DNA of 64,000 nucleotides, from the NCBI RefSeq assembly GCF_000143415.4, contig NW_003314284.1:1745715-1809714 (forward strand). Direction: 5' to 3'. Numbering within the stretch: the stretch's first letter is position 1; every line of letters starts with the position of its first letter. Shown here in pieces: positions 33,628 through 43,626 of the stretch. Below the pieces are notes generated by a model. The model saw nothing but the letters and a program-made list of their open reading frames with translations, made no database searches and was not told the DNA's origin. Source of the DNA: Selaginella moellendorffii (lineage: Eukaryota; Streptophyta; Lycopodiopsida; Selaginellales; Selaginellaceae). The position numbers and the translations under genes were made by a program.

Positions 33628-34548
33628 ATCCAGACGTGGTGATGGAGGGACAGAGAGAAGGAAAATGCCTGGAGCACAAGCTCCAGTGTGTTGGAGGCCA
33701 CATATTTATACGTGCCGGAAAGTCATGCAGGCCTCGCGACTCCAATAGAAGGGAGAAGAGTGGCATTGAAATATCGCTCACATGAAGAATTTTCACCGCC
33801 ACGAGCGCACATTCTTCCACAAAAACCAAGCCTTGGTGATTGTTTGCACTGTGTTGGTCCAAGGTGTTACCACCACCAGCGCACGCAAAGTTGAGAGAAA
33901 ACCAAATAGAGGACGCCGCCTACCTCTCTTTAAAAGATTGTTCCGCGGCCTTTGCCAGTGATAATGCAAGCCAAGTGATTGAACCGCATCGGAATCTCGC
34001 ACCTCAGCTTTGCGTAGTTCGATCTTCGGAGAGAAAAAAGAAAAAGGACAAGATGAGGAGAAGGCAAAAGAAAAACAAAGTACCCGGCTGATCACTTGTG
34101 ACCGGTAAGCTCGTCACGAGTAAGATCCTTTCTCGAGTCTTCTCTAAGGATTATGGGTGGAGGGCGAACTTGCGAAAGTAGTACCTCGGGTTTGTTTTCT
34201 TGTGATGCTGTCAAAGTTCAATGGAGCTGGATAGAAGGTGTTTGTATGCTTCTCCAATAATTTCCCCGGAGCCATGTGATCCATGTAATCCCTGTGCTTC
34301 CAAACTATCTGTTTCTTTGCGGACATGGGCCGCTCCCGTTTTGTTTTGTTTTCTTGCTTCTCTGTACTCCTCTCGTCCATTACGGCCGCAGATTCCCACG
34401 CTCACCAGTAACACCAGCTCAGTCAATACGCTTTCTTTTCTAAAAAGCTCGATTTGAAAGATGATGAACTCATGGTGCAAAGGTTCGCAAAATGGCGGAT
34501 GGATGCTACAACTCATGCCTTCCCACTTCGTCTCGAACGAGAATCTCA
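33628..34548. other. Permease upstream region and TruA-like 3' flank
   Basis: No further gene visible. Short open frames on both strands lack motifs. It should contain the permease promoter (right of 33,630) and the 3' untranslated region of the pseudouridine synthase. Confidence 0.4.
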
Positions 34549-36100
34549 TCATGAAACTGTGGGAGAACCGCAGCCGCTGAGAGTCCTCAGACCCTGAAAG
34601 ATGCAAATGCAGCCCCCCCAGTCACATTATAAACAAGAATACTGGACCGCTTACCGCCGTGTCCTCCATGTCATACTTCACATCGGCAAGGAAGAGGCCC
34701 GACGCTGGAGCCATAGGAAGTGCAAGCGAGATTGAACGTCCTTCCAGAATCTTACGAACTGCAATCACGGCCGTCGGCCATTGTTAGCATCTAAGATCTC
34801 TGGAAGTTCCACTCACCATCCTCAGCGGTGCGTTTTCCAGCTCCAACACCTTTGAGAGTGCCTACCATCAATCGCACCTTTCTTTCCTCTCGGCGTTAGT
34901 AATGCAGAAATACGTAAAATACAGTGTAAGTTTCTATACCTGGTGGTATAGAAACGACTGTGCTCGAGCTGTCACCACGTATGACTTCAGATCTGGATTG
35001 GAGCTTTGAGCGTTTGAGGAGCATCCAGTTAGAAGATGCGGCCAGCTGACCGTCTCGCGGATTGAGAGCTCCTCCAAAGTTTTGACCGGAGACGCTGCCT
35101 GTGCAACAATTTTGAGTGAGACAGTAAAAGGAAATGAAAAACTATGGATCGAATACTTGGCAACCAGACGCTCTGAAGGAACTAAAATCGTGCGTTCCCA
35201 AAAGAACTTGACAGGCACTCTAGAACAAGCCACATATAAGTAGAAAAAAGGTCAAAGAAAAGCATAGAAGCAATGCTTTCACCTGCATTGCTATGAGGTT
35301 CAAAGGTTCCTCGACATGCCAGGCACGGTCTCTTTCGAACAGAGAAGCCCGACAGCTTCCGGCGAGGATCCGATAGTAGTACCTGCAAAATCGATGCGGC
35401 TACCGAAAGCGTTCTAGTATATGTACGATGATACAACTTACGTGCGTTCTTTCGCGCGGAATCGAGCGTGAAAGTCCGGAGGCACAAATCTAGCATCCAC
35501 CACCTGAACATCAGCTGACTCCCTCTGCCATCGAGCTTGAATAGAATAAGCAAGCCAATCCAAAAGAGAAAAACCTGTAAGAAATGGTTCACGGCCCGAA
35601 CAATCACGTCGGGAGGATGAGGAGCCAGCTGCAAACAAGCGAGAGTAAACTACAATCTCCAAAGATGGAGAGAAACGCAACTCACCAATTCACCAGGCTT
35701 TCTTTTGCTGGTTCGAGCAAGATCAACATGGAAGACATTCCGAAGAGCATGAACTCCAGCATCCTGGAACACCAATATGAGAAAGCGAAAAAGAAAAGAA
35801 GCAAACGACTTACAGTTCTGCTGGAACCAGTGGTCGACACCGATTGACCCATGAAGCTAGAAAACGCATCCTGGCACCACAGCATAGACAAAGCTTCATT
35901 TTGTTTTCGCTTTCATGTCTTCTTACCTCGAGCGTTCCCTGCACCGTGCGGACTCCTTCTTGCCTTTGCCATCCGGAGAAGCGAGTGCCAATGTACTCAA
36001 TGCCCACCAAGTAGCGCTGGATGCCCGGAACATCCATAGCCAGCTTGGGGAGCTTGAGACGTTCTTCCTCTTCTTCCTCGCTAAAACCTCTCTTTGTCAT
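34549..36100 (-). CDS. tRNA pseudouridine synthase, TruA family
   Basis: Eleven exons (36100-35927, 35870-35814, 35763-35686, 35628-35575, 35524-35442, 35382-35283, 35219-35157, 35098-34940, 34877-34817, 34758-34655, 34593-34549) give 325 residues. TruA enzymes isomerise uridines in the tRNA anticodon arm. Motifs in order: YLVGIEYIGTRFSGWQRQ, the catalytic loop SSRTDAGVHALRNVFHVDL with its Asp, VVDARFVPPDFHARF, TYYYRILAG, GTHDFSSFRASGCQAASPVK, FLYHQVRLMVGTLKGVGAGK and LPMAPASGLFLADVKYD. Bacterial TruA is ~270 residues, so this is a full-length single-domain form with a short acidic N-terminus. ATG 36,100 lies just 13 bp after the PPR stop on the same strand. Confidence 0.93.
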
Positions 36101-36113
36101 GCTATAAAACACC

Positions 36114-37571
36114 CTACTTCCTGCTTAAACCATTTAAACTCCTTGCTCGTTCCATGAGCGCGGCGCATTCGATCCTCTCGTGGTCACCGCGCTGGACGCT
36201 GCGCGAAGCCAGCACCGTGATCCACGCCACCACGTCGCCACCGCTGGGCATGGCACCGCTCAGCTCCCCCGCGGCCTCCACATCCCCGGACCTCCCGAGA
36301 AGATCGATCACGCAGCAGTAGTGCTCCTTCATCGGCGCGATCGCGAGGTCCCATTGCAACGACGCGAAGATCCTCACGCCCTCGTCCACGAGGCCCAGAT
36401 GGCTGCACGAGTTCATCACGCCCAGCAGCGAGATCGCGTTGGGGGCGATGCCCTCGACGCACATCAGCCGCAGCAGCGCGAGGGACTCGCCGGAGCGCGC
36501 CGAGGCCGCAAGAACCGCGTTCCACGACTCGAGATCCGGGCGTGGCATCGCATCGAAGAGGCGCCTCGCCTGGCGTATATGCCCATTCCGGGCATATGCC
36601 GCGATGATCGTGCCCCATGAAACCTCCGTCTTCTCGGGCATAGATTCAAAGAGAAACCTCGCCTCTTCGATCAGCAGCTCCCTCGCGTACAAGGATACGA
36701 TCAGATTCCACGAAACGACACTTCTTCGCGGCATTTGATCGAAGGCGCGTTTCGCTGCCAGAAAATCCCCATTGTGGGTAAGTCCGGCAATGAAAACGTT
36801 CCATGCAACCACGTCCTTGTGCGGCATTTTACGAAACAATTCTGCGGCCTCGTCGATCCACAAGGCCTGCGCATACGACGCCAGTAAAACCGTCCACGAC
36901 ACGACAGTCCGATTTGGATGCGCCTCAAACATAAGCCGAGCTTCCTCCAGATGCCCAGATTGGGCATAAACTTGAAGCATTGTCGTCCAAGTCACGGAGT
37001 CTTGCCACGGCATGGAATCATACAGATCTTTGGCCAGCTGCATTTTTCCTGCTTGTCCGTAAGCCAAGATCAATGCCGTCCACGACACTTGATTCCACTC
37101 AGGCATGACGTCGAACAAAGCCCTCGCCTGCTCTAGATCCCCAGTTCTGGCAAACGCCACCACGACAGAAGTCCACGAGACAAGATCACGAAACTCCATC
37201 CGATCGAACAGCAACTTGGCATTGAGCGGAAGATCGCTCCGTGCGTAGAGGGCGATCACCGTGTTCCAGGCGACAACATCCCGCTCGCCATCCGGCATTG
37301 CGTCGAAGAGTGCCCTGGCCTCGTCAACATGCCCATTGCGGGCGTACGCCTGGATCATGAGATTCCACGAGAAGGGGTTGCGCTTGCCCTGCATGGACTC
37401 AAACACCGCCCGGGCGGCCTCCACGCAGCCGCAGCGTCCATACATCTCCACCACCAAGTTGGCGACGTACAAGCTCGCCCTCTCCGGCGCGATCCCCGAG
37501 TGGATCTCCGCGGCTTCCACCAGGCTCTTGCAGGATCTCAGGCGAGATACCAAGGAATCAAAATTAGGCAT
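36114..37571 (-). CDS. PPR protein (PLS/S-type repeats)
   Basis: Intronless, 485 residues. It opens with MPNFDSLVSRLRSCKSLVEA, typical of lycophyte PPR N-termini, then about eleven repeats alternating forms such as MEFRDLVSWTSVVVAFARTG and MPHKDVVAWNVFIAGLTHNG. It ends with an incomplete E1-like region (HYCCVIDLLGRSGDVEAAGE) and no DYW domain, so if it takes part in editing it would need a partner. Predicted role: sequence-specific organellar RNA binding. Upstream, a 72-bp shared intergenic region separates its ATG from the divergent RNase H gene. Confidence 0.93.
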   Translation of the reverse strand: MPNFDSLVSRLRSCKSLVEAAEIHSGIAPERASLYVANLVVEMYGRCGCVEAARAVFESMQGKRNPFSWNLMIQAYARNGHVDEARALFDAMPDGERDVVAWNTVIALYARSDLPLNAKLLFDRMEFRDLVSWTSVVVAFARTGDLEQARALFDVMPEWNQVSWTALILAYGQAGKMQLAKDLYDSMPWQDSVTWTTMLQVYAQSGHLEEARLMFEAHPNRTVVSWTVLLASYAQALWIDEAAELFRKMPHKDVVAWNVFIAGLTHNGDFLAAKRAFDQMPRRSVVSWNLIVSLYARELLIEEARFLFESMPEKTEVSWGTIIAAYARNGHIRQARRLFDAMPRPDLESWNAVLAASARSGESLALLRLMCVEGIAPNAISLLGVMNSCSHLGLVDEGVRIFASLQWDLAIAPMKEHYCCVIDLLGRSGDVEAAGELSGAMPSGGDVVAWITVLASRSVQRGDHERIECAALMERARSLNGLSRK

Positions 37572-37643
37572 CTATATGGATCCTTTTTCCTTTTCGAGAT
37601 CCTATATAAGTTGGAACGTTGCGATTGAGTCTAGGGTTTCACG
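37572..37643. promoter_or_regulatory. 72-bp divergent promoter region with telo-box
   Basis: Lies between the start codons of a minus-strand PPR gene and a plus-strand RNase H gene. It contains CTAGGGTTT (37,631-37,639), the reverse of the AAACCCTA telo-box common near plant housekeeping gene starts. Both transcripts probably start within the neighbouring codons or this gap. Confidence 0.5.
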
Positions 37644-38231
37644 ATGGCACTCCTGATCCACAAGAACGATCACAGCGATGCCATGATCATGCGCAACGGC
37701 GGCCTGGCCATTTTCTCCGATGGATCTTACAAGTATGACGGGCCCGGGAATCAGCAGCACGGTGGCTATGGCGTTTACATCCCGAGCCAAGGTGTGTACC
37801 AGGCACACGGGCGGCGACCCCAGCAGGACCTAAGGCGCTGCTCCGCCATCACCTTTGAGCTGTTAGGGCTGCTCGAGTCGCTGCAGATGGCGATCATGCT
37901 GCAGGAGAAAGGTGGCGGGGTATGCCACCGCGAGGTGTTTGTGTACACGGACAGCTACGATTCGCTGACGCTGCTGGAGATGTACATGGAGAACTCGACG
38001 TACCTGTCCAGGCACTCGGACGTGAGCACCATGGAGAGCATTGTCATGTTCGCGGGCATGCTGCCTTGCAACGTCCACTTCTGCAAGGTGAAAGGGCACG
38101 ACAAGGTTTTGGGCAACGAGGTGGCGGACAAGCTCGCCAAGATCGGCGCGACGCTGCTCGAGGGGCAGCAGCGGAGGTGTACTTTCGTGGGTGATTTGCT
38201 GGTGCCCTTGATCCCGCCGGGACAATGCTAA
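37644..38231 (+). CDS. Free-standing RNase H-like protein (retroelement-type fold)
   Basis: Intronless, 195 residues. RNase HI architecture with all four acidic positions: IFSDGSYKYDG (first Asp), ITFELLGLLESLQ (Glu), FVYTDSYDSLTLLE (second Asp) and VKGHDKVLGNEVADKLAKIG (active-site His and last Asp). RNase H cleaves the RNA strand of RNA-DNA hybrids. No reverse transcriptase or integrase flanks it, the reading frame is clean and a telo-box lies just upstream, so it looks like a host gene, possibly derived from a retroelement, rather than a fragment. Residue-level activity is inferred. Confidence 0.85.
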   Translation: MALLIHKNDHSDAMIMRNGGLAIFSDGSYKYDGPGNQQHGGYGVYIPSQGVYQAHGRRPQQDLRRCSAITFELLGLLESLQMAIMLQEKGGGVCHREVFVYTDSYDSLTLLEMYMENSTYLSRHSDVSTMESIVMFAGMLPCNVHFCKVKGHDKVLGNEVADKLAKIGATLLEGQQRRCTFVGDLLVPLIPPGQC

Positions 38232-38272
38232 TTGCCCGCGCAAACCATCTCCAAATTTTGTACTTAGTTGTT

Positions 38273-38466
38273 TTCCAATCGAATCGTTTTCTCGCAGAAG
38301 TGTGATAGATCTCTTGTCCAAAGTCTTGTTCTCAAATATGATAGATCTTCTGTTCATATCTTGATGGTTTATTCCAATCGAATCGTCTTCTCGCACAAAT
38401 GTGAAAGATCTCTTGTTCAAAGTCTTGTTCTCAAATATGATAGATCTTCTGTTCATATCTTGATGA
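38273..38466. repeat. Tandem duplication of a 99-bp unit
   Basis: Unit 1 (38,273-38,371) and unit 2 (38,372-38,466) both begin TTCCAATCGAATCG and contain AAAGTCTTGTTCTCAAATAT and GATAGATCTTCTGTTCATAT. Only a handful of substitutions separate them. A third partial echo (AGATCTCTTGTTC) follows. The units form the 3' flank of the RNase H gene and the leader of the next PPR gene. Confidence 0.9.
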
Positions 38467-38505
38467 TATCAGATCTCTTGTTCTTTTGGTTGTGATGGGC
38501 GAGCG

Positions 38506-40161
38506 ATGGATTTGCAATCTCTTGGGGTCAAGCACGAACAAGATCGTCTCGCGTCGCTCGTGCGCTCCACGAAAGATTTGGAGCAAGCGAGGCAGCTCCA
38601 CAGGGAGATCTCGCACGGCGCCCACACCCGCGGCAACACATACCTGGCCAACCTGGTCGTGCAGATGTACGGAGCTTGCGGCGGCCTTTGCGACGCGCGC
38701 CTGGCCTTCGAGTCCATCGCCCGTCCGAACATCTTCTCGTGGAGCGCGCTCTTCCAGTGCTACGCGCGCCACGGCCTCCTCCACGAGGCCAAGCGGGTCT
38801 TCGACCGGATGCCCGCGTGGGACTCGGTGGTGTGGACGGCGATGATGGGGCTTTATGCGGAGATGGGCTTCTTGCGCGAGGCCGAGGCGATGTTTTCGGA
38901 TATCCAAGATGCAGATGTTGTAGCGTGGAGTGCGATGATCCAGGCCTACGCTCGGAACGGGCAGCTGGAGTGCGCCGAGGTGCTGTTTGATCGAATGCCG
39001 GAGAGGAATCTTGTTGCCTGGAACACCATGCTTGCAGGAAATGCTGCTTCTAGGAATCAGGAGAGAGCGAAAGAACTCTTCGATGCAATGCCGGTCAGGG
39101 ACGTAATTTCTTGGACGACAATGTTGCAAGCGTTTTCAGTAGGTTTTAATATATCTAAAGTAAAGAATGTGTTTGATTCCATGCCGGAGCTAAGCCTTGT
39201 AACCTGGACAGCTCTAGTTGCAGCAAATGCCAAAGTTGGGGATCTTGGTCAGGCACTGCTTTTGCTGGACCTGATGCCTCAGCGAAGCATCGTGCCCTTT
39301 AACTGCGTTGTTGCTGGCCTGTGCCAGCACGGATATCTCGATCTCGCGCTGAGCGTCTTTCATTCCATGCCCGAATGGAATCTGGCGTCATGGAACGCGA
39401 TGATTGGAGCCCGGCTGCTGGATATCTCCGAGATTCCAGAGCTCAACGCATCCTCGTACGCGAATTTGATGGCTTCACATATAAAAACTAACGAATTTTC
39501 CAGAGCAGTAGAAGTCTTCGATGCTGCTCCATTTCACAACCTCGTAATGTGGAATCTCACCGTGGCAGCAAATGCCCAAAGTGGTGATTTGTCTCGTGCA
39601 CTGGAGCTGCTTACCATGATTCCGGAAAAATCCATTGTAACTCACAACGTTGTCCTTGAAAGCCTTGGAAAGATCGGCCATTACGATGGAGCTCTAAAAT
39701 GTTTCGAAAAAATGCCTGCTAGAGACAGAACATCGTGGAACTCTACACTAGCAGCAGTTACCAAGAGGGGGCATTTTGGCACCGCGATCGATCTCTTCAC
39801 GCGGATGAGCGTCGAGGGATCCAACCCCGACCCCATGACCATGGCGAGCATTCTGGCAGCGTTTAGCCACCTTGGAGGAGTTTTCCACGCCAGGAGCTGC
39901 TTCCATTCGATGGTGGCGGACTTCGGCCTTGGAAGGCCGTCGCTGGAGCACTACTGCTGCATGGTCGACGCTCTCGGACGTGCCGGACGTGTGCACGACG
40001 CCAAAGAGCTCCTGGACGTGATGCCGTTCTTCCCGGACGAATTGGCGGCGGGATCACTGGCAGCGGCGGCCAAAGTTCACGAGAGATCGTCGTCGGGGGC
40101 GTCAGTGATCGATCAACTGGCACCGGGCTGGTTCACTGAGGAGGTTTTTTCTTGGATCTGA
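38506..40161 (+). CDS. PPR protein (PLS/S-type repeats)
   Basis: Intronless, 551 residues beginning MDLQSLGVKHEQDRLASLVR. About twelve repeats such as MPVRDVISWTTMLQAFSVGF and MPAWDSVVWTAMMGLYAEMG, then HLGGVFHARSCFHSM and HYCCMVDALGRAGRVHDAKE. It ends soon after with a short E-like remnant and no DYW. Predicted organellar RNA-binding protein. Its last 29 bases overlap the convergent minus-strand gene at 40,133. Confidence 0.92.
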   Translation: MDLQSLGVKHEQDRLASLVRSTKDLEQARQLHREISHGAHTRGNTYLANLVVQMYGACGGLCDARLAFESIARPNIFSWSALFQCYARHGLLHEAKRVFDRMPAWDSVVWTAMMGLYAEMGFLREAEAMFSDIQDADVVAWSAMIQAYARNGQLECAEVLFDRMPERNLVAWNTMLAGNAASRNQERAKELFDAMPVRDVISWTTMLQAFSVGFNISKVKNVFDSMPELSLVTWTALVAANAKVGDLGQALLLLDLMPQRSIVPFNCVVAGLCQHGYLDLALSVFHSMPEWNLASWNAMIGARLLDISEIPELNASSYANLMASHIKTNEFSRAVEVFDAAPFHNLVMWNLTVAANAQSGDLSRALELLTMIPEKSIVTHNVVLESLGKIGHYDGALKCFEKMPARDRTSWNSTLAAVTKRGHFGTAIDLFTRMSVEGSNPDPMTMASILAAFSHLGGVFHARSCFHSMVADFGLGRPSLEHYCCMVDALGRAGRVHDAKELLDVMPFFPDELAAGSLAAAAKVHERSSSGASVIDQLAPGWFTEEVFSWI

Positions 40162-41154
40162 GTCGTCCCAGGAGCGAGGAAGCGCTTGGAACGTCCACCG
40201 ACGAGTAGAGCTTCCCACCGAAGAGAGGAGGTGCATTGGCTCTCTGCTGCTTGCTCTTCCCGATATCGGCATCGTCGAGAGAGTTCCTCCTGGGACGAGC
40301 AGCCTGCGCGGTTTTCTTCTGGAGCAGCTTCCTCTTGCCGTTGCTGCTACTGCTGCCGAGGGGCAATCCCAGAAACGTTTGCTCGGTCTTGATCCGGCGG
40401 TGGCGATCCTGGGCCAGGACGTCGGAGCTCACGACCTCGATGTCGTGGACTTTGATCTTGAGTTCCTGGACTCTGGCTTGGAGGCTCTCGAGGGACGTTT
40501 CGCCGGAGTCGACAATGATCCTTGTCCGGTCAGCTCGAGCGCTTCCAATCTCGTGCCGGAGAAGCACCACCTTGTCTTCCAGATTGGAGACGACAGATTC
40601 CACCGATGAAACGTCTGACAGAAGCTCGCGCACCTGCAAGCATTGATACGAGTGAAACAAAGGAAAGTAAACTTCAGTCAGGCACAATGCATGGAGGAAA
40701 GATGCTTGCGATCTAACGATTCAAGAAAACGAAAAACCATGAAAAAGAAGAGGACGCGAACCTCGGCAGGAAGATTGTGCTCAACGTCGTCTAGATTTGA
40801 GTCCTCGTCTCCAAATCCCAGCCCGGTTTCCAGTGCCTTGCGGAGGTCAGTTTCATACTTCAACTTTGTCTTCAGTCTCTGGACCTGCGCAGCCAGAGAG
40901 TATAAATGCCGAGCTTGAGATCAGCGGAAGAGGAAAAAAAGAGAGGAAAAATCTCCTCGCAGAGCATAGACTCTGATTTACTCACGTCCTTTTCCAGCAA
41001 AGAGCGATGCAGCTGTAGTGTGACCAATCTGTCGCCAATGTCCTGCGAAGAAACGAATGAATGAAGAGAAGAAAGTACAGAAGAGAATCGATTTGGGAAT
41101 TCTTCAAAGGAAGTGTCAAAGTACCTTGCAGAGGAGACTCGCTTTAGAATCCAT
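40133..41154 (-). CDS. MIP1-type leucine-zipper coiled-coil protein without DUF547
   Basis: Four exons (41154-41125, 41042-40986, 40884-40762, 40633-40133) give 236 residues. Residues ~10-150 are heptad-rich: LHRSLLEKDVQRLKTKLKYE, DLRKALETGL, then LPAEVRELLSDVSSVESVVS and LEDKVVLLRHEI. This pattern resembles the leucine zipper (ternary complex factor MIP1) at the N-terminus of plant DUF547 proteins. The usual DUF547 part is absent; the C-terminus is instead basic and Ser-rich (SLLGRLRSKKKPPQ). It may be a truncated paralogue or a scaffold on its own. The match is by pattern, so the family is moderately sure. Confidence 0.65.
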
Positions 41155-41333
41155 GCCCGAATTTCTCCTCTTCTCTCTCACTCCACCGACATTGTATGTG
41201 GTCCTGCCATTGATAATTGTCGCAGCTTCTCCTGGAATTCAAGACTCTGTAGCTCCCAAAACGAAAGAGAAAAGAATATGAGAGGAAGTCCAAAAGAGAA
41301 AGGAGCCAAAAAGGAGAGACGAAACCGAAAAGA

Positions 41334-41415
41334 CGTGGACGGCAGGATTCGAACCTGCGCGGGCAAAGCCCACATGATTTCTAGTCATGCCCGATAACCA
41401 CTCCGGCACGTCCAC
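41334..41415 (-). tRNA. tRNA-Ser (AGA)
   Basis: 82 nt on the minus strand with a long variable arm (TGTGGGCTTTGCCCGC), acceptor GTGGACG/CGTCCAC, anticodon loop ACTAGAAAT giving AGA, and T-arm GCAGGTTCGAATCCTGC. Class II cloverleaf fits completely. Confidence 0.96.
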
Positions 41416-41611
41416 CTTCTTGGTAAAGAATGGCAGCACGTCCCTACAAACTAGCCTTTTCTTATGTTACTCCACCAAAGCAAACAAGCTTTCTTGCAAA
41501 TGGAAAAAAGACTTTACCATCGATGATGCCAACTTTACTTCAGTTCTTAAAGAGAGAACTACAAAATCGCGATTGCTGCAAGGAAAAACCGATCAGCACT
41601 GTCGAGAAATC

Positions 41612-43576
41612 TTACAAAAACCTTACCGTCAAATCGTAGTGGCGAGGAGCGCAGCCTTGGAGCTTCATGTGAAAGGAGAGCAACCGAGCTTCCTCCATTC
41701 GCTCGCACCTAGACAGAGCGTCGAGGAGGCTCCAGTAACTCCAAGCATCTGGAGCGCTTCGCCTCTCCAGCTCCCGGAAAACTTCCAAGGCCTCGTCCAC
41801 TCTCCCCGCGATGCACAGCCACCGGATCAGCGTGTTGAACACCACCACGTCCGGAGCGACGCCTCTGGAGACCATCTCATGAAAAATCTCGAGGGTGACT
41901 TCCAGCCCTCCGGCTCTGCAGATCCCGTCCATGAGAATGCTGTACGAGTGGAGATTGGGACTCGTTCCCTGCGACACCATGCTCTCAAAGAGCTCCACCC
42001 CGTCGCCCACAGTGTCGAGGCGCTGGCACAGTCCATGGAGGAAAGAGTTGAAGGTGTAGACGTCGGGGCAGAGCCTCCTCTGGAGCAGCTTCTCGAAGTA
42101 AAAATACGCTTTTGCCAGCTTTCCTGCTCGGCAGAGGCCGCGGATGATGATGTTGTACGAGACGAGGTTTGGCTCGCAGCCTCGGTCCAGCATCCGGCGG
42201 AAGAGCTCCACGGCGGCGGACACGTTACCTTCGCTGCAGAAGCCGTCCATGAGAGCGCTGTAAGTCACCACCGTCGCAACGCAGCCCCTCTCTTCCATCG
42301 CTAGGAACGTCGCGTACGCCTCGGCCACTCTCCCGGCTTTGCAAAGGCCGTCGAGAATGATGTTGTACGTCACGGTACTCACGACGGTGCCACTCTGCAG
42401 CATTTGCCTGTATACTCGATGGGCCTTCGGGATCATCTTTGCCTTCATGAACCCGTCTATGAGAGCAGCATACGTGACGGCGTCGGGCTCGTAGCCCCGG
42501 TTTCTCATCTCGTGAAACCTTTCGCAGCCTTCCTCGACTCTCCCCAGCTTGCAAAGCCCGTCGATGATCGAGGTGTACGTGACAGCATCGGGGATGAAGC
42601 CCCTCTCCACAGCTTCCTTGAGCTGCAAGAGCGCTTCGTCCAGCCTGCCTAGCTTGAGAAACCCGTCCACGAGCGAAGTATACGTGAACAAAGTTGGGAA
42701 ACAGCGTCTCTCGGACATCTTCTTGACGAAAGCGATGGCTTCTTCCGTCCTCTCTGCTTTGCAAAGAGCGGCAACCAGCGGATTGAAGGTAAAGTGAGTG
42801 AGATCCAGCGAGTCGTCCAGTTCGTCGAAATAAGCTAACGCGTCTTCGAGATTTCCGGAAGCGCAGAGTTGCCGGATGACAAGGTTGTGGATCACTACGT
42901 CGGGTTCCACACCTCTGGCCTTCATATCTTCGACAATCTCGCGAGCCACCTTGACTTCCCCTGCGACGCAGCATCCGGCAAGCACGGTTCTGTACATCAC
43001 TACATCCGGTTCGCAGATGGTTACTAACACCTCTTTGAGCAGCCTGTACGCCTCGCGGTGCTTTCCAGCCTTGACAAAAATGTGGAGAAGCCCAGCAGAC
43101 GAAAACCTTGAGTGGCAGCTCTTGCTCCGCTCACCGGCCCATTTGAAAAACATCCAGGCTACTCGGTAGTCTCTCAGCCGCTTCAAAACTTGGGCCACGA
43201 TCCGGGATGTGAGTTCACCTCTGTAGTCACTCAGTGCACCTCCAACCTCCAAAAACCGACCTTGAGCCTCGAGATCAAGTAAAGTTTTGAGGAGAGCATC
43301 AATGCTTTCTTTGTAACCAAACTTCTGCTTGCTGCTTCGTTTCCTGTCTTCTCCGCTGCCTCTTCTAGCACTGTCTCTGTCTGTAAGCTCCTGTCCATTC
43401 TCCTCACAAACCACCTGAGACTTCTCTGCAATGGGTTCGCCTCCATGACTTCTTTCCGTGTTACACTGATGATACACTTCACTGGCAGCCGAAATGGAGT
43501 AAGGCCACCGCCTAGCCTGAAAGAGAAAGTTCGGGAACCTGATGATCCTTGCTCTTGACCATAGCGCAAAGCTCAT
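41612..43576 (-). CDS. P-class PPR protein (tandem pair, downstream copy)
   Basis: Intronless, 654 residues from ATG 43,576 (the frame is open further 5' but without ATG). After a ~150-residue N-terminus likely holding a targeting signal come about fourteen 35-residue P-type repeats such as PDAVTYTSIIDGLCKLGRVE and PNLVSYNIIIRGLCRAGKLA. P-class proteins usually stabilise, process or promote translation of organellar RNAs. Its ATG lies 50 bp after the stop of a second P-class PPR gene in the same orientation. Confidence 0.93.
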   Translation of the reverse strand: MSFALWSRARIIRFPNFLFQARRWPYSISAASEVYHQCNTERSHGGEPIAEKSQVVCEENGQELTDRDSARRGSGEDRKRSSKQKFGYKESIDALLKTLLDLEAQGRFLEVGGALSDYRGELTSRIVAQVLKRLRDYRVAWMFFKWAGERSKSCHSRFSSAGLLHIFVKAGKHREAYRLLKEVLVTICEPDVVMYRTVLAGCCVAGEVKVAREIVEDMKARGVEPDVVIHNLVIRQLCASGNLEDALAYFDELDDSLDLTHFTFNPLVAALCKAERTEEAIAFVKKMSERRCFPTLFTYTSLVDGFLKLGRLDEALLQLKEAVERGFIPDAVTYTSIIDGLCKLGRVEEGCERFHEMRNRGYEPDAVTYAALIDGFMKAKMIPKAHRVYRQMLQSGTVVSTVTYNIILDGLCKAGRVAEAYATFLAMEERGCVATVVTYSALMDGFCSEGNVSAAVELFRRMLDRGCEPNLVSYNIIIRGLCRAGKLAKAYFYFEKLLQRRLCPDVYTFNSFLHGLCQRLDTVGDGVELFESMVSQGTSPNLHSYSILMDGICRAGGLEVTLEIFHEMVSRGVAPDVVVFNTLIRWLCIAGRVDEALEVFRELERRSAPDAWSYWSLLDALSRCERMEEARLLSFHMKLQGCAPRHYDLTVRFL

Positions 43577-43626
43577 GCCATGACCCTCTTCGGAAACCCC
43601 TAAACCATAAACCCCCAAGGCGCGCT

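Noticed and set aside
34144-34606. Overlapping ORFs on both strands after the TruA-like gene
   Set aside because: No conserved motif; best explained as 3' flank.
41387-42304. Plus-strand ORF of 305 codons
   Set aside because: Covers the tRNA-Ser complement and the antisense of a P-class PPR gene; no recognisable domain.
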